NCBI RefSeq assembly: GCF_000422645.1
Contig: NZ_KE383897.1
Span: forward strand, 102,144 to 166,143
Direction: 5' to 3'
DNA length: 64,000 bases
Origin: Ferrimonas futtsuensis DSM 18154
GTDB taxonomy: Bacteria > Pseudomonadota > Gammaproteobacteria > Enterobacterales > Shewanellaceae
Both the position numbers and the translations under genes were made by a program. Under the pieces are notes generated by a model. That model was not told the DNA's origin and did no database searches. It saw only the letters and a program-made list of their open reading frames with translations. Positions 7,611 through 16,127 of the stretch are shown here, in pieces (position 1 is the first letter of the stretch; every line of letters begins with the position of its first letter).

Positions 7611-8928
7611 GCCGGGGAAGGTCTACCTGGTGGGGGCCGGCCCGGGTGACCCTGGCCTGCTGACTCGCCGCGCCCATGAACTGATGGGCCTGTGTGACGT
7701 GGTCTGCTATGACCTGCTTATTGATGCGGCGGTGCTCTCTCTGGTGCCTGCGGGTACCACCATGATCCCGGTGGGGTACCGGGGTTATTGTGGCACCAGC
7801 ATCGAGTATGGCATGCACCCTGAAGTGGTGGAGCAGGCAATGGCCGGGCGCAGTGTGCTGCGCCTCAAGGCCGGCGATCCCTTCATCTTTGGCCGTGCCA
7901 CCGAAGAGTGTCGCTGTCTGCAGCACCATGGCATCGACTACGAGGTGGTGCCCGGCATCAGCTCGGCATTGGGGGCGGCCGCCTATGCAGGTTTTCCGCT
8001 GACCAGTAATGGCATGGCGTCCGACGTCACCTTCGCCAGCGGTCACAGGGCATCCACCACCATTGGCAACTGGGCGGCGATGGGTCAGAGCTCCGGCACC
8101 TTGGTGCTCTATATGGGGGCGAAAAAACTGGCTCAACATGCCAGAGAGCTGATAGAGAGAGGCAGGGATCCCTGCACGCCAGTGGCGGTGATTTCGGCGG
8201 CCACCAGTCATAAGCAGCGGATGATTACCGCCGAACTGAATGAGATCGGCGAGCGCATTGCCGACTTCGGCAACGGCGATCCCATGCTGGTGGTAATGGG
8301 GCAGGTGGTGTCCTTGTCTGAAGAGTTGGACTGGCGAGGCGCACTGCCTCTCAGCGGTGTACAGGTATTGGATTGCGGAGGTGACACTGCGTTGGTGGAC
8401 TCGTTGAGGCATCAGGGCGCAGTGGTGGTTCAGGCGCCTCAGATTGAGTTGAGTTACACACTGGATGATGCAGGCTGGCAACGGCTGCTGGCCGCCAGGG
8501 AGTTGTGGCTGGACAGCCGGGAAGCGGCCGAGAGTCTGTATCACCTCTGTCTGGAACAGCAACTGGATTGCCGTCATTGGCATTGGCGGTTGTCGGGCAC
8601 TGAGCAGGCCTGCGCCTGGATGGCGCAACAGGGACTTTTCATCAAGCAGATGGAGAAGCCAGCTTCAGAGGCGCTGAGCATCACCAAGTATGCCTCTGAA
8701 GGCCTGTGCCTGCGTAAGGTCCGTTTGATCGAGCCGGTGTACCCTTTGGTTCAGGCTTCCACGGTCACCGTTGAGGAGGAGAAGGCGTTCCACTATCTGG
8801 TGGAGCATGATCTTTTGAGTGCGGATGCTCTGGTGTTCAGCGGCTGCTATAGGGTGCGAGCAGAGGAGCAGCGCCTTGGCTTCAGGGTCAACGAATCGGC
8901 CCCGCAAGCCAGACGCGTGGCAGCCTGA
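7603..8928 (+). CDS. cobA: Uroporphyrinogen-III C-methyltransferase with a divergent HemD-like C-terminal domain
   Basis: The start is set at ATG 7603, giving 441 residues; an upstream in-frame ATG at 7561 lies deep inside cbiF and is less likely. Residues ~1-245 are a complete SUMT domain (VYLVGAGPGDPGLLT, LKAGDPFIFGR, VVPGISSALG) that makes precorrin-2. The remaining ~195 residues have a pattern like uroporphyrinogen-III synthase: a start resembling GVQVLDCG...GAVVVQAPQIEL and a late DALVFSG. They are short and poorly conserved, so catalytic activity is doubtful. Such fusions are known as CobA-HemD. Only 4 nt separate its stop from the convergent phosphatase gene. Confidence 0.88.
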   Translation: MTKPGKVYLVGAGPGDPGLLTRRAHELMGLCDVVCYDLLIDAAVLSLVPAGTTMIPVGYRGYCGTSIEYGMHPEVVEQAMAGRSVLRLKAGDPFIFGRATEECRCLQHHGIDYEVVPGISSALGAAAYAGFPLTSNGMASDVTFASGHRASTTIGNWAAMGQSSGTLVLYMGAKKLAQHARELIERGRDPCTPVAVISAATSHKQRMITAELNEIGERIADFGNGDPMLVVMGQVVSLSEELDWRGALPLSGVQVLDCGGDTALVDSLRHQGAVVVQAPQIELSYTLDDAGWQRLLAARELWLDSREAAESLYHLCLEQQLDCRHWHWRLSGTEQACAWMAQQGLFIKQMEKPASEALSITKYASEGLCLRKVRLIEPVYPLVQASTVTVEEEKAFHYLVEHDLLSADALVFSGCYRVRAEEQRLGFRVNESAPQARRVAA

Positions 8929-8932
8929 ACTC

Positions 8933-9511
8933 TTACGCGGACTGTTGCTGCGGCATCAGTTCGCGCATCTCCTCCAATCGCCACACCTGGCCATTGTCCG
9001 GTAGAGGAGGCGCGCCGCTCCAGGGCGAGAGCCCCCATGCCAGGCTCAGGGCGATCTTGAGCCACTCCCCGTGCCCCACCACCAGAATGCGCGTATCTCC
9101 GTGCATTTCCCGCATTTCAGTCCAAAATGCACCGATGCGACAGGCGACTGCGGAGGCGGCTTCAGAGCCTGGAATGGCCATGCAGTCCTGCTGATCCCTG
9201 CCGGTGTAGGCTTGCCACCACTTTGGATGAGTTGTCCTGTCCAGCCCTTGCAGAGCGCCAAAGCAGCGCTCATTTAACAGGGGAGAGGTCAGCACAGGCA
9301 CACAGAGGGAGAGATTGGCCAGTTCGGCGCTGTCCCTGGCTCGCTTGAGTTCGCTGCAGTAGATCAACTGCGGAGAATGGGGGGCGGCCAGACGACCGCT
9401 TTCGTAAGCCTGTTTCTTGCCAGTGTCTGTAAGCGGGCTGTCAAAAGTGCCTTGCAGGGTGCCCAGATCATTCCACTGGGTTCTGCCGTGTCGGCAGTAG
9501 ATAAGGGACAT
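8933..9511 (-). CDS. cobC: Histidine phosphatase, probable alpha-ribazole-5'-phosphate phosphatase CobC
   Basis: A 192-residue protein of the histidine phosphatase superfamily. The catalytic RHG is at residues 7-9 and the distal histidine is in VVGHGEW. CobC dephosphorylates alpha-ribazole phosphate or adenosylcobalamin phosphate in nucleotide-loop assembly. That role is inferred from the adjacent corrin operon; the sequence alone would also fit a general phosphoglycerate-mutase-like phosphatase. It is convergent with the operon, so it has its own promoter and is outside riboswitch control. GGAGA precedes the ATG. Confidence 0.7.
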   Translation of the reverse strand: MSLIYCRHGRTQWNDLGTLQGTFDSPLTDTGKKQAYESGRLAAPHSPQLIYCSELKRARDSAELANLSLCVPVLTSPLLNERCFGALQGLDRTTHPKWWQAYTGRDQQDCMAIPGSEAASAVACRIGAFWTEMREMHGDTRILVVGHGEWLKIALSLAWGLSPWSGAPPLPDNGQVWRLEEMRELMPQQQSA

Positions 9512-9854
9512 TTGTGGTCTCCAACTTCAGACCCGACAGTACACCAGTCCCTGGTGTGTGAAGACAATGTTACTTTCCACAGTAGTTTTCCATTGGTGAC
9601 TCAGCTCTCACAGTGTTTCGAGAGAGCAGTTGTCCAAATCATGAGTTTCGCATCAAACTTTTCACCAAATCCGTGATGAGAGATGTTTTGTTATCGACAG
9701 GTAGCGTTTTCTGGCTGCAAAACAGACAATCGAGCCTGATTTAGTGAAAATATGTGACAAATGCCAGTTCCATTTGAGTCTGTAATCAGTAAGATGATTT
9801 GTGAACTTAACTACAATTCTACGGTGTTAGGTTCATTATCATTTCCCTGCAAAA

Positions 9855-9884
9855 GGCGGCGTCTCATCAGCGCTGCCTTTTTTT
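9855..9884 (+). terminator. Rho-independent terminator, possible sRNA 3' end
   Basis: Stem GGCGGCG (9855-9861) pairs with CGCTGCC (9871-9877), with one G-U, across a 9-nt loop, followed by seven or more T. No plus-strand gene lies upstream, since cobC reads the other way. A TACAAT box at 9812-9817 lies about 40 nt upstream but has no clear -35. A short regulatory RNA of ~60 nt is one reading. Confidence 0.6.
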
Positions 9885-10000
9885 ATCTGCGCTGCAGCCC
9901 GCACCAGTGTTGAGTTTGTGTGTTCAGAATTCCCAATGTTTATATCGCAAGTTTCTAATGCGCTCGTGGATGGACTGAGAGGGCAGGATGGTGCGATTAC

Positions 10001-10019
10001 ATTGTAATTTAATTACAAT
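10001..10019. promoter_or_regulatory. 19-bp perfect palindrome, likely repressor operator
   Basis: ATTGTAATT and AATTACAAT flank a single central base, so the site is perfectly two-fold symmetric. The length and A+T-rich arms are typical of MarR/OhrR-type or similar dimeric repressor sites. No regulator gene of that type is adjacent, and the nearest downstream gene starts 430 bp away. The binding protein is unknown. Confidence 0.5.
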
Positions 10020-10446
10020 ATTCTGGTTAAAAGCCAAGCGTTCCGCAAAGTGAAAACACGAAACGTTAACACTAAACTCCCTCGATTCAGTGATACCGTC
10101 TATTTTCTATGGCTTGGATGTAAGTTCTCTTTATAAGGCAAATAAAGCTGGGTTTGTTCAATGGCCCGGCCTCGTCCAAAGTCCGATTCAATGTTTGCTC
10201 AACACCTGGGCGCCGCTCAGTTGTGCGGCCTGTGGTGGCAATCCGGTCAGACACAGCGCCATGCCTTCGGAGCCCCCCTTTGCAACGGAACACTCTGTTG
10301 CACAGGCATTCAAGAGGTACTCTTATGTAAGGCAATAGGAGAAGTTGAATACTCTGGTGTTCGCGCATCGGTTTCGGAGATTGGGCTCAAAATGGCAGAG
10401 AGCGGTGGACTGAAGGGCAGACCATGGCCAATCAGGGAGGGGGATT

Positions 10447-10947
10447 ATGGAGCTTGTGGATTTTTTGTGTGCGGAAGAAGCCGGGAGGTGGCGCCCCATC
10501 AACGATGGCGTGATGGGGGGCGTGTCTCAAAGCCAGATGGTGGCCACCGAGCAGGGGTGCTGTTTTGAAGGTGTAGTCTCCCTGGAAAATGGCGGAGGCT
10601 TTGCCTCCATGCGTCGTCCCCTGGTATTGCCTGAGGGTTGCCGGGCCCTGAGGTTGACGCTCAGGGGGGACGGCAACAGCTATCAACTCAGGCTGAAGAT
10701 GGATGGCTTATGCGACGGGGTGCTCTACGTAGCCGGGTTTGCCACTCAGCCGGGCAGGGACGAGGTGATAGAACTGCCCCTGAGCGAGTTCGAGCCGAGG
10801 TTTCGCGGTCGCACCGTTGCCGGAGCCGAACCTCTGGATGAGAACAGGGTCGAGCAGCTTGGGTTGCTGATGGGGCAGGGCCAAAGTGGTCCCTTTGCCC
10901 TCAATCTGTATCAATTGACGGCAGTGAGTCAGCTTCAGAGCAGCTGA
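10447..10947 (+). CDS. CIA30-like (complex I intermediate-associated protein 30) domain protein
   Basis: A 166-residue protein fitting the CIA30 family: an early WRxxNDGVMGGVSQSxM block (residues ~16-31), the GxVSLENGGGFASMR strand (~42-56), LRGDGNSYQLRL, and a C-terminal IGLL/LGLL..GQ.GPFALxL strand. The fold is a galactose-binding-like jelly roll. In mitochondria the relative assists complex I assembly. Standalone bacterial copies have no established role, and no complex I genes are nearby. The start at 10447 has a strong purine-rich Shine-Dalgarno (GGGAGGGGG) just upstream. Confidence 0.82.
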   Translation: MELVDFLCAEEAGRWRPINDGVMGGVSQSQMVATEQGCCFEGVVSLENGGGFASMRRPLVLPEGCRALRLTLRGDGNSYQLRLKMDGLCDGVLYVAGFATQPGRDEVIELPLSEFEPRFRGRTVAGAEPLDENRVEQLGLLMGQGQSGPFALNLYQLTAVSQLQSS

Positions 10948-11068
10948 GCGCAAGCTCGGACAAGTCCCTGCTGTTTTTGATGTTTTTTTATGCAAGAGGA
11001 TTGTTCCTTTTCTCAAACTCGGTAGTGTAAATAGAGAAAGGCACTGATAGCCACGCCATGGAGGGCAT

Positions 11069-12034
11069 ATGAGAAACTATCAGTTGACCCCGGACCAGCG
11101 CCGCCTGTTTTCCAGGCAGGGCCTGTTGCGTTTGCCCGGGTCATTCCCACCCCAACTTGTGCATCGCTGGCGACAGGTAGCATCGCATCTTGAGCAGCAG
11201 GCTCTGGAGGCCCACAGTCAAGGTGTGCATGGCAGGGATTTCTGCGTCATCGAAGACCCTGTGGGACCCAGGCTGATGCGCTACGATAACCTGCTTAGCT
11301 ACGCCACCGAACTGGTGCTGGATACCCTGGCCTGCCCGGCGATGATGGCGCTGGCCAGGGAGTTGTGCGGGCCGGGCGCCGTCCCGCTGAACCTCGGCCT
11401 GTTCTACAAGCATCAGCACCCCCACCCGGTGATCAATTGGCATCAGGGCGCGCAGCACGACCGTCGTTTTCCCTACCTCAATGTTGGCCTCTACCTGGAT
11501 GACGCGGACGCAGGAGATGGCTGCCTGAGGTATGTGCCGGGCACTCAGCATGGACTCCAGTCCATCGAATCCCTAGTCGAGCATTATGGCTGGCATCCCC
11601 CCGGCGTGGTGGAGCAGCCTGCCAGAGCCGGAGACATTCTGGTGCAGGACATGATGATTCTCCACGGCTCTCCACCCAGACGTTCCGAAGGGGTGCGCCG
11701 CACCCTCTATGTTGAGGTTCGTCCTTGGCAGGCGGTGATGGAAAGCGGTTCCCAATCTGGCCAATGGGCTGAGCTGAGGCGCCGCTGGATGAGTCAGGTG
11801 TTGGCCCGGGCCGATGAAGAGGACTGGCCCGTCGACTGGGAGCACTATCCCCGGGCCGGCCAGTCGATTTCGGAGCTGGCGTCCGAGATAGAGAGCGGCT
11901 GGGAGCCGTCACTGCCCGGGGTCTGTGCCAGTCGCGACCTCTATCACCCCGAGTACCCTGTTCCCTCCGATCTGCGGCGTCAGAGGCGGCAAGACGAGGG
12001 GGGCTCGCGAGCGGAACCTAACTTCACTCGCTAG
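11069..12034 (+). CDS. Phytanoyl-CoA dioxygenase (PhyH)-family protein with HxG in place of HxD
   Basis: A 321-residue jelly-roll protein of the Fe(II)/2-oxoglutarate PhyH family. The proximal iron motif reads WHQG (His125, Gly127) where hydroxylases have HxD. The distal His is His199 (ILHGSPPR), and Arg210 or Arg211, eleven to twelve residues on, would hold 2-oxoglutarate. Replacement of the Asp by Gly or Ala is the hallmark of Fe/2OG halogenases, where halide takes the open site. It also occurs in inactive or altered members, and Asp131 in AQHD is nearby. The substrate is unknown. The gene stands alone with GGAGG upstream of the ATG. The basic C-terminal tail (~295-321) looks disordered. 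Confidence 0.8.
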   Translation: MRNYQLTPDQRRLFSRQGLLRLPGSFPPQLVHRWRQVASHLEQQALEAHSQGVHGRDFCVIEDPVGPRLMRYDNLLSYATELVLDTLACPAMMALARELCGPGAVPLNLGLFYKHQHPHPVINWHQGAQHDRRFPYLNVGLYLDDADAGDGCLRYVPGTQHGLQSIESLVEHYGWHPPGVVEQPARAGDILVQDMMILHGSPPRRSEGVRRTLYVEVRPWQAVMESGSQSGQWAELRRRWMSQVLARADEEDWPVDWEHYPRAGQSISELASEIESGWEPSLPGVCASRDLYHPEYPVPSDLRRQRRQDEGGSRAEPNFTR

Positions 12035-12157
12035 CTGCATTTGGGGTGGTCATGACCAGACTGGGTTGCTGAACGGCTCTCTATGGGCTGTATTGCGTTG
12101 ATATACCAACGGTTTGGTCTACGCTTAAAGGAAACAGGGACGTAAAGGGAGGTGTCT

Positions 12158-12463
12158 ATGAGCGTGGATGCTTTTGCTGTCATTGGCGGTATCGCCATCG
12201 GCTGTCTCTTTGCTTTGATTCTGTGTAATGCGCTGGCGCTCAAGGCCAAAGTGCAGAGTAGGGCAGAGACCGGCAGGGATACCGGGATACGGCAACACCT
12301 GGAGGAGTATCGGCGCCAGCTGCATCAGGTCAGTGCCGAGAACCAGAGGCTGAGGCAACGAGTTCAGGAGCTGGAGTATGAGGTAGAGCCGCTTCGCCAG
12401 CCCGGAAAAGGGTTCAGAGGTGATCCGCTGGATGCCTCTTTCAGGGTCAAATCTGTCAGATAA
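12158..12463 (+). CDS. Small single-pass membrane protein with coiled coil
   Basis: Starting at ATG 12158, behind AAAGGGAGG, this gives 101 residues. A single hydrophobic helix (residues ~6-26) is followed by a charged heptad-rich stretch (HLEEYRRQLHQVSAENQRLR, ~46-65, continuing to ~80) that should form a coiled coil in the cytoplasm. The layout recalls YhcB/ZapG-type proteins but I see no diagnostic match, so no function is assigned. It ends at a rho-independent terminator and is convergent with the chemoreceptor gene. Confidence 0.7.
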   Translation: MSVDAFAVIGGIAIGCLFALILCNALALKAKVQSRAETGRDTGIRQHLEEYRRQLHQVSAENQRLRQRVQELEYEVEPLRQPGKGFRGDPLDASFRVKSVR

Positions 12464-12469
12464 GAAGAA

Positions 12470-12490
12470 GGGGCCGGACGGCCCCTTTTT
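12470..12490 (+). terminator. Rho-independent terminator
   Basis: GGGGCC (12470-12475) pairs with GGCCCC (12480-12485) over a GGAC loop, followed by five T. It ends the small membrane-protein gene and lies 4 nt before the stop of the convergent chemoreceptor gene. It may work weakly on the other strand too. Confidence 0.85.
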
Positions 12491-12493
12491 CAT

Positions 12494-14404
12494 CTACAGT
12501 TTGAACTGATTTATCAGCCGGTTCAATGTGTCTGATTGCTGAGCCATCGCTTCTCCTGCGGAAGCGGCGTTGTGGGTTCTCTGGCTGGTTTCCGACACGA
12601 TGTCGTTGATGGTGTTTACGTTCTTATTGATCTCATTGGACACCGCCGATTGCTCGCTGGCAGCACTGGCGATCTGCATGTTCATCTCGGTAATGCTGTT
12701 GACCGCTTCGCTGATCTGTCCCAGAGCCCGATCGGCACTGCTGGCCAGGGCGACACACTGTTCAGAGGTGTTGCGGCTGTCGTCCATGACCGACACGGCC
12801 CTGGCGGACTGACCCTGCAACTGCTCGATCATCTGCTGGATCTCCTGGGTCGACGCCTGGGTGCGACTGGCCAGGGTGCGTACCTCATCGGCCACAACCG
12901 CAAAGCCCCGCCCCTGATCCCCAGCCCGGGCCGCTTCAATGGCGGCGTTCAAGGCCAGCAGGTTGGTCTGTTCTGCTATGTTGCGTATCACCTCCAGTAC
13001 CCCGTCTATTCGACCTGTCTCCTGTTCGAGATCCTTGATTACGGTAACGGCACCGTCGATTTCCGAGGAGAGCCGATGGATGCTGTCGGACACCGAGGAG
13101 ACCACCTCTTTGCCTCCTTCCGTAGCCTTATTGGCGTTTTGCGCAGAATCCGCGGCCAGGGTGGCATTCTGAGCCACCTCCTCTACGGTAGCGCTCATCT
13201 GGTTCATCGCCGTGGCCGCCTGCTCCGTCTCCTGCAGCTGTTTGCTCATGCCGAGCTGGCTCTCACTGGTGATGGACGCCAGCTCCTGAGCGGAGCTGTC
13301 CAGCTGGCCCGCAACACCGGTGACCTCACTGATGGTGTTGTGGACCTTGGCGGCAAAGCGGTTGAAGGCGCGGGCCAGATCAGCCAGTTCGTCGTGGCCC
13401 TTGTCATCGAGCCTCAGAGTGAGATCGCCATCCCCGTCGGCGATGTTGGCCATGGTGGCGGTAGTGGCTTCGATGGGCTGGGTGATGCCTCGGCCGATGA
13501 ACCAGGCAACCGCGATGCCGATGGCCAATGCCGCCAGCCCTGACAGGAGTATGGTGTTCCGCATCTGGGTCATCATCGCCAGGTTTTCGCTGCGATCCAT
13601 CACCACCTCAAGCACACCCATGGGCTTGCCGGAGTAATCATTGATGTTGTGCAGGTAGACAGCCACGGGTTGGCCATTGAGATCGGTTTGAACCACCTGA
13701 GGCTGGCCGTCGAAGGCCAGCGCCAGTTGAGCGTCTGCGCCCAGGCGCAGATCGCCAAGAGTCGAACCAAAAGGCTTCCAGGCATCGCCATCCGGCAGGT
13801 GCAGGGCGATCTCGACCCCGTGGGTCTGTTTAAAGCGGTCGAAGAAGGCCTGGCCGAACGAGAGTCCGAACTCTACGGAGCCCTGGTGCTGGCCCTGGTG
13901 GGACACGGGCACCACGCCGCGGATGCCAATTCCGGCGACCCCTCGCTCCAGACCCATGACAGGTTGTTTCCTGGCATTGGTTTCTACCACGGTATGGCGA
14001 AAGGAGGAGAGATCATCGCCAAACTTGGCGGGCTTGTGTACCCGCAGGAAGGAGGTGGCCGGCGGGTTATGGAACTGGAACTGGCGGGCGCCGTACTGCT
14101 GTTTCATCACTTTGAAGATGGGCAGGGTGGTCTCGGCCAGAGTCTGCCTGTCCTGCTCGGCAAAGGCTTGTTGAAACTGCGGCGTCAGCGACACCACGGT
14201 AGCCAGCGCCTGGGCCAGGCGTCCGGAAGCATTGAGCTCGGTAGTGGCGGTTTCGTTGAGCTCCTCAAGCTGCCTGAGCTCGGCAGAGTCTATGGCCTGG
14301 GAGAATTGGACGATGATTAGCGGGAGGATAAAGGCCATCAACAGCGAGACCAGCAGGCTGATGCCGATGATGATGCGATTTTTGATGTTGGGCTTTCTTA
14401 ACAT
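12494..14404 (-). CDS. Methyl-accepting chemotaxis protein with periplasmic dCache-type sensor
   Basis: 636 residues. A signal-anchor helix lies at ~11-33, followed by a periplasmic region of ~250 residues with [20 protein letters not shown], which is characteristic of the dCache_3 class. A second membrane helix lies near 285-305, then a HAMP domain and a full cytoplasmic signalling hairpin whose tip reads [15 protein letters not shown]. It should cluster with CheA/CheW and report a periplasmic ligand, which cannot be named from sequence. It has no CheR-docking pentapeptide at the C terminus. It stands alone on the minus strand. Confidence 0.93.
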   Translation of the reverse strand: MLRKPNIKNRIIIGISLLVSLLMAFILPLIIVQFSQAIDSAELRQLEELNETATTELNASGRLAQALATVVSLTPQFQQAFAEQDRQTLAETTLPIFKVMKQQYGARQFQFHNPPATSFLRVHKPAKFGDDLSSFRHTVVETNARKQPVMGLERGVAGIGIRGVVPVSHQGQHQGSVEFGLSFGQAFFDRFKQTHGVEIALHLPDGDAWKPFGSTLGDLRLGADAQLALAFDGQPQVVQTDLNGQPVAVYLHNINDYSGKPMGVLEVVMDRSENLAMMTQMRNTILLSGLAALAIGIAVAWFIGRGITQPIEATTATMANIADGDGDLTLRLDDKGHDELADLARAFNRFAAKVHNTISEVTGVAGQLDSSAQELASITSESQLGMSKQLQETEQAATAMNQMSATVEEVAQNATLAADSAQNANKATEGGKEVVSSVSDSIHRLSSEIDGAVTVIKDLEQETGRIDGVLEVIRNIAEQTNLLALNAAIEAARAGDQGRGFAVVADEVRTLASRTQASTQEIQQMIEQLQGQSARAVSVMDDSRNTSEQCVALASSADRALGQISEAVNSITEMNMQIASAASEQSAVSNEINKNVNTINDIVSETSQRTHNAASAGEAMAQQSDTLNRLINQFKL

Positions 14405-14753
14405 GAACGACTCCGACAGACCTGCAGGCGTGGCAGCGCTTTCAGGGACTCAGGGTTAGCTTCTATTTATGGCTCCAGATTAGCGAGATACGGTGACTGG
14501 GGTTTGAGAGCAACAGCATGTTTCCTTAAAGTTTTTAATTGGTTTATTCAAAGTGGGATCCCTGGCCAAAATCCAATGGGACGGGAGCAGATTCTCTTCT
14601 CAGAAGGGGGCTTGAATGATACTTGGCGACGTCGGGGCTGGGCTTCGGCAAACTGATTGATTCAGAAGTTATTTGATTGGAAATTGTGCAAGGTCCGAGG
14701 GTCACATACACTGAGGTCAGGTGTGATGATCATTTGCCATGAAAGGAGTTCAG
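14405..14753. other. Intergenic, divergent promoter region
   Basis: About 350 bp between the divergent chemoreceptor and YciI genes. It is A+T-richer than the flanks, as expected for two promoters. I see no repeat, RNA gene or convincing open frame in it. Confidence 0.6.
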
Positions 14754-15065
14754 ATGAATCAGTTTTTATATAAGCTTCGACCACTTAGGCCGGAGATGTT
14801 AAGTCAGGGGCCAACCCCTCAGGAGGCCAGTGCCGTGGAGGCCCATTTCGCCTATCTCAGCCGGCTCAAGGATGAGGGGAAAGTGGCAATGGCCGGGCGC
14901 ACCCTGACTGAAGACCAGCACACCTTTGGCCTGGTGATCGTGTTGGCTGAGACTCAGGAGGAAGCCCAGAAACTGATGGAGTTCGACCCTGCCGTTTCAG
15001 AAGGGGTGATGGGGGCCGAACTCTTCCCGTTCCGTGTTGCCTTGTGGGGCGACGATCCTCGTTAG
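14754..15065 (+). CDS. YciI-family protein
   Basis: 103 residues from ATG 14754, which is preceded by AAAGGAG at ideal distance; an upstream in-frame ATG at 14739 lacks such a site. The pattern HFAYLSRLKDEGKVAMAGRT followed by a GLVIVLAET strand and GVMGAELFPF fits the YciI/YCII dimeric ferredoxin-like fold. Members are linked to dehalogenase-like or PhnB-like functions but mostly remain uncharacterised. It is convergent with azlD. Confidence 0.8.
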   Translation: MNQFLYKLRPLRPEMLSQGPTPQEASAVEAHFAYLSRLKDEGKVAMAGRTLTEDQHTFGLVIVLAETQEEAQKLMEFDPAVSEGVMGAELFPFRVALWGDDPR

Positions 15066-15076
15066 TGTTACCGTAA

Positions 15077-15382
15077 TTAACCGGGCCAGAGCAGAAACAG
15101 TCCCATGCCTGTGGCGATGGCCACCAGGGCATTGGCGCCAAGCCTGGTGAGTACCGCAACCAGTAAGCCACAAACCAGATAGGGGTCGTGCCAGTGAAGG
15201 TCGATGCTCTGATCCCTGATGAAGATCAGCGGGGCGGCGAGGGCGCTCAATACTGCCGGGGCGCTATAGCTGAGCAGATGCTGGCTGCGTCGTCCCAGGC
15301 GTACGGGCAGTTTGGGCTCCAAAAACAGATAGCGGCTGGCAAATACCAGCACGGCACAAGAGAGAAGAGTTAACCAGATCAC
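15077..15382 (-). CDS. azlD: AzlD-type subunit of a branched-chain amino acid exporter
   Basis: 101 residues, starting at GTG 15382, which overlaps the azlC stop as GTGA. Three to four hydrophobic helices match the small AzlD/YgaH subunit, including LLSCAVLVFASRYLFL and LVCGLLVAVLTRLGANALVA. It works with AzlC to export branched-chain amino acids or analogues; the exact substrate is inferred from family members. Translational coupling with azlC is likely. Confidence 0.88.
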   Translation of the reverse strand: MIWLTLLSCAVLVFASRYLFLEPKLPVRLGRRSQHLLSYSAPAVLSALAAPLIFIRDQSIDLHWHDPYLVCGLLVAVLTRLGANALVAIATGMGLFLLWPG

Positions 15383-16110
15383 CCCTTGTCCTCCATCAGA
15401 GTTTCCCCGGTAAGATTGGCAAATACAGCGCCAGCCACCATGCCTGACAGCGAGGCGATCAGCAGCCCCATGGGCCAAGCCAATGCTTCCGCCAGTACCG
15501 CCAGGGGCATGGCCACCAAAACGCAGATCCAGTGAGATCGACGCCTGAGACCGGGCGTCACCAGAGCTATGAAGATGGCGGCGATGGCGAAATCCAGCCC
15601 CGAGGTATCGAATGAGTGAAGCTGCTGGCTCAGCAGCACCCCGGCCAGGGTAGCCAGGTTCCAGCCGAGATAAAAACTCAGCCCACCACCGAGCATGTAC
15701 CAGGGGCTCTCCGCCTCCTCCTTGCCTGGATGAGCGATGGCGAACAGCTCATCGGTTAGCAGAAATCCCAGAGTCAGCCGCCACTTCAGCGACAAGACAC
15801 TCACCTTGCGTCTCATGGTCATGGAGTAGAGCAGGTGCCTGGAGGTGATGAGGGCGGTGGTGGCCAGGATGGCGCCGACTCCGGCACCGGTTTTCAGCAG
15901 GCCGATGATCGCAATCTGCGCCGCCCCGGCAAAAATGATTGCCGACAGCCCCTGGCTCTGAAGCGGGCTGAGGCCGGCATCCATGGCCAGAGATCCCACC
16001 AGCAGACCCCAGGGCAGCACCGCCAGGGTAAGCGGGCTCATGGCCAGAGCGCCTTTCAAGAGTTGCGATCGGCGACGGACCTGCCGATAGGCTTGGGGCT
16101 GTTGCGACAT
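15379..16110 (-). CDS. azlC: AzlC-type branched-chain amino acid exporter, large subunit
   Basis: 243 residues from ATG 16110 (MSQQPQAY). An in-frame extension to 16242 overlaps the AraC gene and is rejected. The protein has several membrane helices and the AzlC landmarks LPWGLLVGSLAMDAGLS, FAGAAQIAIIGLL and TSRHLLYSMTM. It forms the inner-membrane export complex with AzlD. Only 17 nt separate it from the upstream AraC-family gene on the same strand, so the regulator and exporter are likely one operon. Confidence 0.9.
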   Translation of the reverse strand: MSQQPQAYRQVRRRSQLLKGALAMSPLTLAVLPWGLLVGSLAMDAGLSPLQSQGLSAIIFAGAAQIAIIGLLKTGAGVGAILATTALITSRHLLYSMTMRRKVSVLSLKWRLTLGFLLTDELFAIAHPGKEEAESPWYMLGGGLSFYLGWNLATLAGVLLSQQLHSFDTSGLDFAIAAIFIALVTPGLRRRSHWICVLVAMPLAVLAEALAWPMGLLIASLSGMVAGAVFANLTGETLMEDKG

Positions 16111-16127
16111 GCATCGGTTCCTGTGGT

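Larger units (their letters stand above)
9512..10446. other. Long intergenic region with an orphan terminator and an operator-like palindrome
   Basis: About 935 bp between the cobC start and the CIA30-like gene. Short overlapping frames exist around 10090-10440 on both strands but none resembles a known protein, and their codon use is unconvincing. The notable contents are a plus-strand rho-independent terminator near 9855-9884 with no gene upstream of it, and a 19-bp palindrome at 10001-10019. The segment 9700-10100 is clearly A+T-rich compared with the flanks, as expected for promoter DNA. Confidence 0.6.

Noticed and set aside
10090..10568. Two overlapping plus-strand frames and one minus-strand frame upstream of the CIA30-like gene
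   Set aside because: No recognisable domain, no ribosome-binding site and improbable composition; one of them runs into the real gene in another frame.
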